Of a DNA stretch of 64,000 nucleotides, positions 1-13,220 are shown one piece after another. Position numbers and translations under genes: made by a program. Position 1 is the first letter of the stretch. The number at the start of each line of letters is the position of its first letter. Source of the DNA: Sycobia sp. Sy_11 (Eukaryota; Arthropoda; Insecta; Hymenoptera; Epichrysomallidae). The notes under the pieces were generated by a model. It had not been told where the DNA came from. It saw nothing but the letters and a program-made list of their open reading frames with translations, and made no database searches. Location: NCBI GenBank assembly GCA_018907035.1, contig JACCIC010000019.1, positions 2,132,001 through 2,196,000 of the forward strand. Direction: 5' to 3'.

Positions 1-188
1 GTGTCTCGAATCCTATCCTCATTTAAATACGTATCAATGATACGAAGTCAAATGTTTTTAATATTTAATCGGACCGAAAAGGATCTATACGGCTTAATAA
101 ATTTCAATCTGTTTTAATACGTTTTCTGTTCTTCGATTCATTTTGATTAAATTCAAAATTTAACCAGGATAATAGCATAATCTATTAA

Positions 189-260
189 TTATAATTATTG
201 TATTAAGTATAATTATTGTATTAAGTATAATTATTGTATTAAGTATAAATATTGTATTAT
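189..260. repeat. 18-bp tandem repeat, about four units
   Basis: The unit reads ATAATTATTGTATTAAGT and recurs head to tail. The last unit is diverged (AAATATTG in place of AATTATTG). The array has no coding potential and looks like a simple minisatellite. Confidence 0.85.
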
Positions 261-526
261 AGGAAATGTAATTCGTATTATATGTATTATATCTTACTTA
301 TATATTTACACATGTCGTTTGTAAGAGATACTATGAATGATTTTAATTTACATTCGATCTATAAGTATGGAAGCCTCCGATAATCTAAATGAAAAATAAT
401 GTTTTCTGATCGTGGAATTAATATCGTAATGAATACGTGCTATAGGTTTATGACTTTTTAAAAAGATGTCGTTAATTGCATTATTTGAATGTTGCCTTCC
501 TGCGTATGGTTATAGCTACGCGACAT

Positions 527-530
<4 letters not shown>

Positions 531-576
<46 letters not shown>
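531..576. repeat. (AT)n microsatellite
   Basis: An uninterrupted alternating TA tract of about 46 nt. Confidence 0.98.
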
Positions 577-577
<1 letters not shown>

Positions 578-690
578 CCAATTTCTGAAACAATTCAATA
601 ATATCTAAGTAAAAAGTACTCGATATATAAAAATCTATATTACTATAAATAATTGACCGTAATTTACCTATCGTCGCTTCTGTAGATACA

Positions 691-691
<1 letters not shown>

Positions 692-748
<57 letters not shown>
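692..748. repeat. (AT)n microsatellite
   Basis: An uninterrupted tract of about 57 nt, roughly 115 bp from the preceding AT tract and just before the inverted 60-bp array. Confidence 0.98.
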
Positions 749-753
<5 letters not shown>

Positions 754-845
754 ATGTACAACCGTATTTAATACACATATATATGCATATTAAATACGGC
801 TTTTATAGGGGAAAATTGTACCTTCGAGTTCGATCGGTAGAAAAA

Positions 846-1029
846 GGTGTCCAAATGTCTCGAGACGATGTTTACGGAGAGTATCATGTTCGGACTATAG
901 GAAACGTCTCGGGACGACTGCTATAGAGAGTTTTGTGTTCGGGAGGTAGACTTCGATGTCCAGGTATTCAAGAACGACTTTGACCGGGAATGTGCGTGTT
1001 CGAATGATACAATACGAATCTCTTCATAG
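846..1029 (+). repeat. Plus-oriented arm of a 60-bp, protein-like repeat array
   Basis: Three units read on the plus strand. Unit 1 (846-900) translates to GVQMSRDDVYGEYHVRTIGN. Unit 2 (about 907-954) has an 11-nt deletion relative to the period and continues in another frame as SRDDCYREFCVRE. Unit 3 (955-1014) gives DVQVFKNDFDRECACSNDTI. Units 2 and 3 share one open frame from 901 to the TAG at 1027; unit 1 reaches a TAG at 924. The shared core is D-V-Q-V-x-R-D-D-(F/V)-Y-G-E. The same motif continues to the right on the opposite strand, so this is one arm of an inverted array. I do not recognise the protein motif. The lesions make a functional gene unlikely; a decayed repeat gene or a minisatellite with a codon-multiple period are both possible. 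Confidence 0.7.
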
Positions 1030-1420
1030 AAGTCTCGTAGACACTCCCCGTAGAAGAGGTCGTTCTAAAACATCTGGACATCGTATTCTAACGTCTTAAC
1101 AAGAATTTCCCCATAGAAATCGCCACGTCATACCTGGATATCATCTCCTATCGTCCAACGACGAAAGTCCCCGTAGATGTCGTTCCTACATACCTGGACG
1201 TCGTTTTCTATCAACTAAATACAATATTCTTCGTAAAAATCGTCCAGAGACACCTGGACATCGCATTCTATCATCCGAACACAAAACTCCCAATAGAAAT
1301 TCAAGCAAAATGTTGGTGTGCGAAAAGCGTACTTTACAAATATCAAAAGATATACATAAGGTATGAGAGTAGTGTTAGATACAAACAAAAGGAGAATACC
1401 CACTAACGTCACACCTTCTT
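1014..1420 (-). pseudogene. Minus-oriented arm: decayed reading frame with 20-codon repeats after a hydrophobic segment
   Basis: In plus-strand coordinates the anchor CTGGACATCG-like word recurs at 1074, 1134, 1194 and 1254, with a weak fifth copy at 1314: a 60-bp spacing without indels despite substantial divergence. Read on the minus strand, the units translate as DVQVSLDDFYEEYCI, DVQVCRNDIYGDFRRW, DIQV-stop-RGDFYGEILVK and DVQMF-stop-NDLFYGECLR, all in one frame, interrupted by TAG, TGA and TAG. Upstream in the same frame (1412 towards 1325) lies a strongly hydrophobic stretch, LVGILLLFVSNTTLIPYVYL, followed by LIFVKYAF, that would pass for a membrane segment. No ATG begins this frame; its first in-frame candidate is GTG. 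I see a membrane-like segment followed by a periodic repeat domain with point stops. The family is unknown to me. Confidence 0.5.
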
Positions 1421-1654
1421 TAGGATCTGCTGGTGAAACTGACTGCTAAATCCATTAACTTATTTTCTTGATGAAAGTAAAATGATTTTCAATAAAAAAC
1501 ATAGCCTATGCCCTTCCCAAGATAATATACAATCTATATATCCAATTTCAGAACAATCAGTTCTGTAGTTTTTTGCTTATCGTGTACATACAAAAACACA
1601 CTTTGTCTTTATAAATTAGCATGATATGATATTATATATATATACTGATATGTA

Positions 1655-1659
<5 letters not shown>

Positions 1660-1702
<43 letters not shown>
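1660..1702. repeat. (AT)n microsatellite
   Basis: A TA tract of about 43 nt preceded by two copies of ACTGATAT. Confidence 0.97.
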
Positions 1703-1703
<1 letters not shown>

Positions 1704-2149
1704 TGTTTATTTATCTTTGCCTAAATTATAAAAATTCATCAGTTTCTTAATTATTTAATAGAAATTTTAGAAACCTTATTCGATTATCATTTTTTATTGT
1801 CATTATAATGAGTTAGGGAATTTAATTTGAACCGTTCATCGAAAAAAAAATTGCAAACTAATGATTAGAAATATCATATAAAAATAACAAAAAAATATCG
1901 TTGGGTATGATATTCTTTAAGAATTTTTAAATTTATTTGAACGATAAATCTGAATATCCATATCCTACACATGAAGATTTTTAATCGGCGCCCTCTTGTA
2001 GTCGAGTAAATACCATAGGACTCTAATAATCGAGTCCGATTTTTCATCATCCTCAGGTAACTCGGTATACGGAAAAGGATGACAAAATATTTGATATAAG
2101 GAAAAAATTATTCATCTATACGAGAACTATTAATTGCTTGAAATATGTC

Positions 2150-2410
2150 TACAGCACAGTGGTTTTTCTTACAAGGATAATGTTATAGCCTTGTAACATA
2201 GATGAAAAAACTTTTTATTTTATCACTACTATTTTATAGCACAGTGGGTGTAAAATTCAGATTTTACGACTCGTTTTTAGGGTGTAAAATCATATATTAT
2301 AATTGGCCGCGACAGCTTGAAACCATAATTTTTCCATATGTGACTACTGGGCGTAAAATGTGTTAAAAATATTTCTCAGCATAGCACGTGCTAAAATAGC
2401 AAAATAAAGC
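2150..2410. repeat. Cluster of degenerate short repeats
   Basis: AGCACAGTGG occurs near 2153 and near 2238. GGGTGTAAAAT or GGGCGTAAAAT occurs three times (about 2245, 2279, 2348), with an inverted ATTTTAC between. An 8-bp inverted repeat, TTACAAGG / CCTTGTAA, lies at about 2169-2200. The block looks like an old, eroded repetitive element of unknown class. Confidence 0.45.
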
Positions 2411-2589
2411 ATACAATTCTAAAATTATTTTATAAATTAAGTGATTCTCTATAAAAAAAATACTTTATTCCTTTCAACAAAAAAAAAGAAATATATATAT
2501 ACCGAACACATTATTATATTATAAATAAAGAAATTAATACATAGTCCAAGTGTACATGTATCCATATTATACTATATTGCGGCCAGCGA

Positions 2590-3239
2590 TCCGTAAGAAC
2601 TCCTTTCCCAGGATCTTGGACGCTATTGATCACGCGAAATCGTAAAGGTTCCACTTAAACGTCTTGATACTAGAACTCTTAATTGGCTTTATTTATTGAA
2701 TACAAGAAATATTAATTATAGTACGTATGAAATTTCCAGAACAAGAACTATGCTTGGTATCATTCGTTGCGCGCATCGTGTTCTTTGAAGATTCACACCA
2801 ACTCGATGCCGTAACGTATATACCGCCATTCCGACACGCTGCCAATTAAACCATTGTCCCGCTCGCTCCTTCGATTACTAGTGTCCGAAAAGAGGCGTGT
2901 CTCTCTATGTGGAAAGCCGATTCGGCAACATCCGACTCCCTCGTCCGAATGTAAGAGTTTTTACGGGCGCCCGGGCCTGACAGACGCCTCGTGTAAACGG
3001 CGGGCTTTATATCCCTCGTATCGTTCGGTCACTTTGTCGCCTCCGAATTGTTTTTTATTTTCTCGCCGCGAGAAGACGAGACGAGAAGCAGGGAAAGAGT
3101 CTTTGTTCACCGGCGTTTTTTTCTTCCCCACCCGTCTGAGAAAATCAAAATTTATCGCACGCCATGAAATCGTCACCCGTCGAGCCAACATTTCGCCCGC
3201 CGTTACCTTTTTAGAAGATCCTTATTCGTTTTTTATAGA

Positions 3240-3240
<1 letters not shown>
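2590..3240. other. GC-richer block without a supported gene
   Basis: Base composition rises relative to both flanks. Overlapping ORFs exist on both strands (182 codons on plus, 76 on minus), neither with a recognisable domain. The longer one runs out into AT-rich DNA, where it encodes mostly Ile and Tyr. I read it as non-coding, possibly regulatory. Confidence 0.45.
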
Positions 3241-4789
<1,549 letters not shown>

Positions 4790-4790
<1 letters not shown>

Positions 4791-5480
4791 TCCTCTCTCG
4801 GGCATATTTTTCTATTAGATAGACGAAGCAGTGTTTGAGTAAGATTCAAGAATTTTCACAACCCTCGCCTCATTAAACAAACCATATGCTTCATATTCGT
4901 AAATAAGCTTGGAAACCGCTGTAAAGTCACGCAAAGCCTTCTTCCTCCTGCAATTTGCCTCTGTGCGAGACTTCCGAGTTTTATTGAAACGAAAACACGA
5001 AGACGAGGAAGTAAAAAAACAAGAAAAAAACCAGGGAAAAAAAAACAACGGGAAGTACCAAGTTGTAATCCCTCGGTGGCGTGCGCGTATCGAATAGCGA
5101 ATCTTTTCGCGCTATACCCATTCGCTACTCTCTCCCTCTCCTCCTGCCGCTGCAACCGCTAATTTTAACGAACTTTCCAACTTTTGCTTCGCGAGCATGC
5201 TAATGGGATATTCCCCGGTGCGCATGCCGCGCTGACGGCGAAGGGGAGTGGGGGGGAGGGGGAGGATACGTCACCAGCTACCTGCAACCATCCAAAAATT
5301 TCGAACTCCGACGTTTCGAGGGCCGACCCGAATCTCGTGGCGGTACGGCGACCCGGCGATTTTCGTAACGACTTCCGCCGGCAACTTTTCGCGCCGCGGT
5401 CTTTGGAACCGCGCGGTAATCGAATGCGAGGGGACAGGGCGCGAATTCCAAACAAATTTTTCAATCAAATTTCAATTCAG
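4790..5480. other. GC/CpG-rich block
   Basis: CpG-rich DNA, densest at 5165-5460, carries overlapping ORFs in at least four frames, which argues for composition rather than coding. A G-rich run lies near 5245-5270. It could be a regulatory island; no TATA box or splice signal stands out. Confidence 0.45.
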
Positions 5481-6930
5481 TGAGTTGAAAAATGATGCTC
5501 GGTGTCTCTTTGCAAAATCTTATTTTCAACCATAAGTTGACGTATTACCGAATTTTCTATAATAATTAAAGAAAATTTAATTGATTGCACAGTTTATTAA
5601 ATGTGGTTCAAGCGTTACTCTCGAAAAAGAGCGGCTACAAGAATAAATATTCTTGTGTTCTAAATAATATAATATATAATAATAAAGCAAAGTCAATGTA
5701 ATAGCACTTTCAATTCATTTACAATTTCGTTTTCTTTTAAGCCTTACGAATTTTAGTTTTATTTACAATAACTGTCAGATTTAACGATGAATTTGGTAAA
5801 TACTTCAATTTAAAACAGGGAGAAAATAATCCTTTTATACTAATCTGGATGCTGTATCAAGTTGAGTAGCACTGAAGAGTTTAAAAATTCTACCAGTTAA
5901 CATTTCGTTTTTTTGTATAAGATTTGAGTTTCTATATAACGTAATTAAATAAATAATTAAAAATAATGAATTGTTATATTTATAGATTTAACCACGTTAT
6001 AAATAGTATTTTCAAAATGTTGTTTTTAGTCTCAAATCTCAGATGAATTTGTATCCAAATATAGTTTTGTTTTATAAAACTTTTGATACTCGTTTCCTTT
6101 TTTTCAGTCTTAAAGTATTTCAGTAATATTAGAGTAATTTTTCGTATTCCAACCACCTCAAATTTTATTTTATAAAATGGAGATTCAGTTCTAAGTAAAT
6201 GCCATGGTGATATGTACAATTATCAAAGTATCCATCCTACAAAAATTTCATTTAAAGAATAGCGGAGTTATTAATCGATTGAAAAATGCTGTAAATTTTT
6301 AAAATGATTATATTTACATAATCTTGCTCGGGTGTTTGCGAAGATTACAAATTAAAGTTTTTGTTATCTACATTTGAAACGAATTTAATTTACATTCTGT
6401 GCTAAGTGCACACACTAGTTCTGATCTATATAATTTGCTAAACTAGTCGCAGTGAAAAAAAATGATTTTTACCCAATGTTTTATGCTGTGTAACTGGAAA
6501 CTTTGAAAACGTTTATCGAATTGATTAAAGAATAATATATGATATTTAATGATTCAAAAGGAATATTTGATAAATGTTGCGTTTGCAAAAATTATAGTTT
6601 CTTACCACGACATTTTCATTAAGTGTGTGTAGGTGAGTGTAAAGATGTATCTTTTTAAATATAACAAAGATTCTAATAGAATAAAAAGGAAATAAAATAA
6701 TTTTTACAGAATATACGAATAATTAACTACGGTTGAGAAAAACATAGATAAGTTGTTAATTTTATCTCTCATTTATCTCCTTTCATACCACGAATGTTGT
6801 TTACTATGTAACTTATATAATTTATTCACAATACTATTATCAGCCCGCATCAAATTACTATTGCTTACTGATAATTTGCAAATAAACGAAGTATCAAAAG
6901 AATTATTCGAATCGATCTCGACAGATGGAT
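5480..6930. other. AT-rich stretch, nothing recognised
   Basis: I see no tandem repeat, hairpin or coding signal worth annotating. Confidence 0.6.
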
Positions 6931-7310
6931 GCGCAGAATCGGTGCAGCCGAACGCTCGACCGAAACTAGCCTCCCCCCCCCCTCCTTTCACCACCATCCC
7001 AATGGCACAGCGAGTCTCGCGGATACGGCGTTCGCTGTGCATTGATTTTTCGCGGTGGGCGAGCGGGTGGGCGGGAACAGGTAGCCGGTATAGGGGAAAA
7101 GAAGCGCGGCGCCTGAGTAATGCAACAGTTTTGTCTCAATGTGCGAACAAAAACTCGCAGCGATAAAATTGCGATCGGCTGGCGTCGGGCAGACTGGCCG
7201 ACTAAAGCTTCGGATCCTTCAACGGTCGTTATTGCACGAATTGTTTCCGACGCAGGGGATACGAGCCGTGTATATAAATGTATAGATATAGATTTGGATT
7301 ACGGATGGTA
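6930..7310. other. GC/CpG-rich block
   Basis: The block opens with a C9 run near 6974 and ends at a TATATAAA sequence at 7271-7278. Read on the minus strand, that sequence sits just upstream of the GC-rich DNA, so a minus-strand promoter is conceivable. The overlapping ORFs have no recognisable domain. Confidence 0.35.
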
Positions 7311-8511
7311 GATTTTTTACTTGTATGCCCGTAGAGGTTCTACGATGCTTGCATTTGTATTAATTAATTATCCTTTGCGCCAAATAGGGGACTTTAACAT
7401 GCCGTCGATTATCTAGATAAAATTTCTCGTATTCATATTCTACGAAAACTGAATAAAGCAGTGAACTCTAAGTATTTTCGAACACTTGGATGCTTTACGA
7501 AGCCCGTCTATAGTAGACGATATTTATCGATCGTTTTTTATCGGATGTTTATATTATAATGATTGAAATAAAAATTACGAGTCTATGTAGATATACTCTC
7601 AAATTTGTATTCTTGCAGCTTTAATGGATGAAAGTAATGGCGAATCGTATAGATTCTTGAAAAGTAAATGAGCGTGAGCTGTTAACGAAATTCCCGAACT
7701 GTACAGAAACCGATTTTTATGAAACTTTTACAATACGTACTTCAACATCGTAGCTGTCACGCATATCAGGTAGTTGCTAGTTGCTGTCGTTGAAGTTGCC
7801 CCTAATTGCCCATTTGGTCAATTTGAATTTCAAAACTATTCTCTTTTCCTTTTTTCGAAAATTTTTTTTCTATTTTTGTCATTTTTGCAGATATAGATAA
7901 CGCATGATATGCACTATAGCAATTAAAAGTATTGAATCGAAAATCGATTGATTTTTCCATTTGCAAACAATCCATCTCTAATATTTTCATCAATGGCGCG
8001 TACTCACATAGTTTTCGAGGAGGAATGCCATTATACCTTTTAGTTCAAAATAATAATGTTTACAATTTAAACTTCCAAATAATAATTGTTGACAAAAACA
8101 AATTTCTTGTTATGGAAATTTCATATAAATAGATCTAAGGTAGTCGTTAAAAAATAATATCAAGTAAGAGTGCAAAAGTAAGTATGGCTATATCAAAGTT
8201 TGAATGGATAACGCATTACAAGACAAGATGAAGTTATATTTTGCATCATTTCTCGATCTTCATCAATATGATTCTGCTCAAATCTTTTCTTTTCAAATCT
8301 TATTATTTAAAATATATACTTGAGCATTGCACATTAAACAATATCGAATTTGTTATCAAAACGTGAAAAATATATAGATATATACATTCAACATTTGTTC
8401 TTATTATTGAACATTCATTTCTGATATATGTATATATTATTTAATGTATTTTAATTTTTTTTGTCTAAGATATATATCAATCACAAATCATAGACACGAC
8501 ATCCGCATTCA

Positions 8512-8549
<38 letters not shown>

Positions 8550-8820
8550 GTCCTAACAGATTTATTTCAGATATCAGCATAAGTATAGATGAGTTGATTT
8601 TTTCCCTGTCATTGTGTAAGAAAATATACAGACGCACGCGCTAGAGAAAGAGACAGAGAAACATAAGCAGAACAATTGTTTCTATCAATTTCTAATTTGA
8701 TCTGATTCTTGGTATAAGTAATATCCATTTTAGAGGGTTTGATTAAACTATATATATATATATACACAAAGATAGAGTGCAACTGTCTCCGTTGAAATCC
8801 TTCTCAATGTTAAGGACGTC
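7310..8820. other. AT-rich stretch
   Basis: Only a (CA)n tract near 8513-8547 is notable. Confidence 0.6.
8513..8547. repeat. (CA)n microsatellite
   Basis: An uninterrupted CA tract of about 35 nt. Confidence 0.97.
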
Positions 8821-9044
8821 CGTTGAGGAGCGTAAATTCTAATCTAATCTAATCCAATTCCGTCCTTTATTTCGCGCTTATTTCCTCGCGCCTTTTTCAG
8901 TCTGCTCTTCGGCGCGCCCATTCCCTTTCCACTCGACTTCCTTTTTTTTTATTTATACACCGTTCCTTTAAACTTAATCGAACTTTCATCGCCGGCCCCG
9001 GCGATATTTCTTTCCCCTGTCTACCCTTTGCCCCCCCCCCATTC

Positions 9045-9089
<45 letters not shown>

Positions 9090-9420
9090 ACTCTCAAATC
9101 CCCTCTTGTTCGGGCTCTCGATCTCTGGCAGCACGAGCGTATCGATCGCGCTGATACCGCGAAGAAGGGGGGGGGGTGGGTGGACGAGAGAATCCCATCG
9201 CGTCTTTCGACGGGGCTCGTCGTAATCCAAGAACCCCTGATGGGGCGACCGCGCGGATAGGTTTCGGCCGAACGTACGGGGTTGCTGATATATAGGCGTG
9301 TATTTACTCACGATCGACGACGGATTCATCACGATGCTCCATCGATCTTTTCGTAATTCTCCCTCGCCTATAATTCTCACCGCGCCTCTTCCCTTTCCCC
9401 ATGGGCTTCTCTGTTAACTC
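8820..9420. other. GC/CpG-rich block with CT tract and homopolymers
   Basis: It contains C10 near 9031, (CT)n at 9050-9085 and a G9 run near 9167. ORFs on both strands are low-complexity (Arg-Glu or Ser-Leu repeats). No gene is supported. Confidence 0.5.
9050..9085. repeat. (CT)n microsatellite
   Basis: A polypyrimidine/polypurine tract of about 36 nt inside a CpG-rich block. Confidence 0.97.
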
Positions 9421-9568
9421 CGACTATACGATATAAGTTTAGAGGGCCAACAGTTTGTATTCCCGAAGGTTTACGTACGCACCGATATTACGGGAGCAGT
9501 TGTGTATGCCCATCGGAAAATTACGCCGAACTGAATGAAATCTAACGGACGCACTTCTACAATATTAA

Positions 9569-9605
9569 GCCTTTGTGGCGCAGTTGGCAATTCGTAGGTC
9601 ATCTT
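9569..9605 (+). pseudogene. 5' fragment of a tRNA gene, tRNA-Met-like
   Basis: The sequence has a full internal A-box, TGGCGCAGTTGG at 9576-9587, preceded by about seven nucleotides as in a tRNA acceptor arm, then AATTCGTAGGTCATC, which resembles the D-loop to anticodon-stem part of eukaryotic elongator tRNA-Met. After about 9605 the resemblance stops. No B-box (GGTTCGANNCC) follows, so no functional tRNA is encoded. It may be a truncated tRNA pseudogene or the head of an eroded tRNA-derived SINE. Confidence 0.5.
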
Positions 9606-9901
9606 TGTGTCTTTCGTTTTTATTATAGTAGTAAAGTTATTTCTGGATATTTATGGCAATTAGGTATCAATAATTATGAAAAAGGTATTTTTCAGTTTTA
9701 CAATTAATAAAAAATATCCTTTTACCTAAATCAATTTAATTTATATTTCAAAGGCTTGAAGACTAATAATATATTATGCAATAAGTGATTGGTATCTCTA
9801 TGGCCAATATTGCCACTGAAACGAAGAAAAAGTTTTCAATTTACAATTCCCATTCTCAGAATTGCAAATGTGTCATCGTTCGATGAAAAAGTGATTGCAA
9901 A

Positions 9902-9936
9902 GCACTTCTATGGATTTATAACTTACATAGAAGTGC
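9902..9936. other. Perfect 11-bp stem-loop
   Basis: GCACTTCTATG (9902-9912) pairs with CATAGAAGTGC (9926-9936) across a 13-nt loop. The word ATTGCAAA flanks it on both sides. The stem is short for a miRNA precursor and there is no U-tract to make it a terminator, so its role is unknown. Confidence 0.6.
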
Positions 9937-10723
9937 AGAAATTGCAAAGAAATATTTGGTATTGACTACTAAATGAAAGAGGTTTTTATGTTTTTTGGAA
10001 ATTTTCAAATACTCATTTGACATAAAATATCTATTTTATATTGTCCAGGACCTGAAAAATCTCAAAACATTTTTTTATAATTTTAAATCACATATCTGTA
10101 GTTATGGGGATGATTTCATCCTCGTAGAACTTTTGAGGGTCTTTTTTCTGACTAAACTTACATATTGAGTTAAAATTAGAAGTTGTACTTTTGTTATAAT
10201 ATATTATAGATAAAGATTGTAAGACCGATAAAAATAGTTATTAATTTAAACTCTTGTTAAACATTAAACTATTACGTTTTTTAAAGGAAAAATTATATTA
10301 CATTTTTAAATGAAAATGTCAATTTTTCTTTGTTTCATACTGAAAATTTCCAACAAAAAAACTTGGAAAAAAAACAAATAACCTGGACAACCTAACTTTT
10401 CGCGACCAATAAATACGAGCAATAAAATAAATTCGAAACGAAAAATGTGATAGATTTGAAATATTACTTTACCGTTTTCGCAATTGGGAAAACATATATC
10501 CTCAGGAAGGATACTTCACCTTCCTAAGCTCTTAATATGTTTATATTAGAAGTATACAAATATTCATTCAAATATAAATGAAAAAATGTTTACATTTCCA
10601 GAATAGATATCGTATCTATGACGAATATTATTAAAATTTATCTAAAAAAGGGGTTCTAAATATTTAGCTTCTAAATATTTGGGAGACCCTGGGTTAAAGC
10701 TTCAATAATCTTTATATAAATAA

Positions 10724-10726
<3 letters not shown>

Positions 10727-10771
<45 letters not shown>

Positions 10772-10772
10772 T

Positions 10773-10823
<51 letters not shown>
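10727..10823. repeat. Compound (CT)n(AT)n microsatellite
   Basis: About 50 nt of CT repeat with a short interruption runs into about 42 nt of TA. CGAGCAG (10824-10830) and its complement CTGCTCG (10851-10857) follow immediately. Confidence 0.97.
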
Positions 10824-10826
<3 letters not shown>

Positions 10827-10829
10827 GCA

Positions 10830-13220
10830 GTCAATGTAAAACTTCATCAGCTGCTCGGTGGATTTTCGCTGGCGCTCATAATATTTTTTTCTCTTTATCT
10901 GTCGTTTTCTTAAGCTTAAATACTCTCTGTGACCTCTACTTCCTCAAGATCGATGTCACTTAAGCGCAAGCTTTAGCAGGTACAATTGGATAAAGTTTGA
11001 CATTGAAGAAGATACATTAAAGAAACACAAAATCTTTAAATTACAAAATCAAGTATATTATAGATATTATACATAAAACTTTAGGTGAATATTATACTTA
11101 AAACTTTAGGTGTATCAGACCTCTTTAAATCCATAATACATTTCAAAATATATTATAAATAAACTATAGTCAACGCGTTTGTGAAAAAATTTATTAATTT
11201 CGATTTTCTTTTTTCGATAAAATGACTGTCGAATAATTGACACTTAAATACACAGTCCTACGGGATGATCGTAAATTAATTCAGAAATAATCCTAATATA
11301 TAAATATATAAATATTATGTTTTTGATTCTGGAAAGTCTATAAAAATAATAAAAAATGTTCAATAAATCATTCTATGACAGCTGCTTCTCACACCTACTA
11401 TACAATAGTATAGTATTGTGGTCCACATATTATAATATCCTTACATATTATTCCTTAAAGAAAAGCGGGGGGGGGCTAAAACAGGGATAATTAAACTAAC
11501 AATAGATTCTCCTCAACTAGATCATCAATACCTATTAACTACACTATACCGTTGCACATAAATTCAGCGGCACGTATTGATATTTTGAGTTTTCCCGTTA
11601 CTGACAATAGTAATTTCATTTATCATACAGCAATAAACAGTATATAAGATTATAATACAAACATTTGTTTTATTTATAAATGCACCATAGTTGAATTTAG
11701 ATAATTTAGATAGGAAACGATAGAAGATAGAAGCCACCATTACCGACTGAAAGAATTATATCTGATTCGAATGTTTTCTAGCGCAGGCTGACTCAACCTA
11801 GATTTAACTACTTGAATATACTACCCAGAGATTAACAAGCAATAACTATTAAATTAAAGTTTTTTCCTCCATTCTATCTTTAATATAAATATTTTTTCAA
11901 TAATATCCATTAATTTATGACAATAAACGTTTACTAAGGTCTAAACAACTTATAATTATAATTAATACTCAGAAATTAATAATTAATACTTAAACTATTT
12001 CCCATTACTTTAAGTAATTTCAGTTTTATTTCTTAACACGATTATGACGCAGTTAACAATATCAATGCTCTATTGTACCTTTACTTTATTATTTGAAAAA
12101 TATTTACATGTAATCGTATTATTTATTGCATGATCATTATTTCTTGAAATTGTCCACTAAATAATCAAACATAACTGCATTTTATTAAGCAGTCTCAAGA
12201 TTTATGATTTAACTAGATCATTTGACGCGATAACTAAGATATGCATTGTTAAAAATTACTTATTAAAAAACATTGTTAAAAAACTAAGACATTCTTTTTC
12301 TTTTCATACATGGTTAATTTCTTGGTTCTTGATATGTGTCAACTGGTTAATCTATAAAAATACATTAAAGAATAAACGAGATTTTAATCATAAAAAATGC
12401 AAAAAAATATTTTTATTTATTGTAAAAATCTTATGCACAACACTTCCAAGAAATAAATAAAAATTTATCACTAATATTGGAATAGTGAAAAGTGTAAATG
12501 AATACTTACTATATATAAATAACATTATATATAAATATAAAAAACTTTATATAGACAATGTTACCATAGAACAGTGAACAGCAAAATAATTATTTAGATT
12601 ATGCATCCATTTTCGAGGCTTAAAAATGAATAAACTTTATATCGATATATAAAATCAAATTATCTACGAATTTTGTTTGTAATTTCTTTTACTTAAAATT
12701 TTTTTCAAGCACATCATAAAACATTTATTATTGTAATTCTGAAATACTCCATAATGCATATGTTGTATGCTATCTTCAATTTATATTGCACTATATTTTC
12801 AAAAGCAATTTGTTATAAATCATTATGGAAAACCCAATTCCCGTTTTTTTAGCAACAAGGAATTGGTTTCTATTTCATAAAACAATTATGAATAAAATAG
12901 TCACAATTACTATAGAAATATTACATTTTTCAATAAATAAGTATAAGATTTTTACTTTATAAGAATATTAATTTTCCTAACACATCAATAGCCATTTTAA
13001 AAGCCTATAAAACCTTACGATCTGTTTCTTTTATATACAATTCAATCCTATAATTTTTCTTTTCCATTCTATACAATTCCGTTCTTATTTCTAGAATTCT
13101 AAAGAATTTATTCGTATATTTAATAGAAAAAGAAGGAAAGTACGGTTACGGACTCTTATATTTTATTTGAATTACCTAGCACATAGAGTAAATGAATAGT
13201 AGCGATGTATATATAAATTA
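10830..13220. other. AT-rich stretch, nearly featureless
   Basis: Apart from a two-unit 25-bp tandem repeat at 11064-11113 and a G9 run near 11467, I find nothing to annotate. Confidence 0.6.
11064..11113. repeat. 25-bp tandem duplication
   Basis: Two adjacent copies of ATATTATACATAAAACTTTA plus GGTGA differ at two positions. Confidence 0.85.

Larger units (their letters stand above)
1..840. other. AT-rich non-coding stretch
   Basis: No coding region is seen. It contains an 18-bp tandem repeat and two long (AT)n tracts listed separately. The short minus-strand ORF here consists mostly of Tyr-Ile dipeptides encoded by the AT tracts, so it is not a gene. Confidence 0.7.
1440..2590. other. AT-rich non-coding stretch
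   Basis: It contains one (AT)n tract and a cluster of short degenerate repeats around 2150-2410. No ORF or RNA gene is supported. Confidence 0.65.
9420..10700. other. AT-rich stretch with tRNA relic and a hairpin
   Basis: The tRNA fragment and the 35-nt stem-loop are listed separately. The remainder shows no recognisable feature. Confidence 0.6.
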
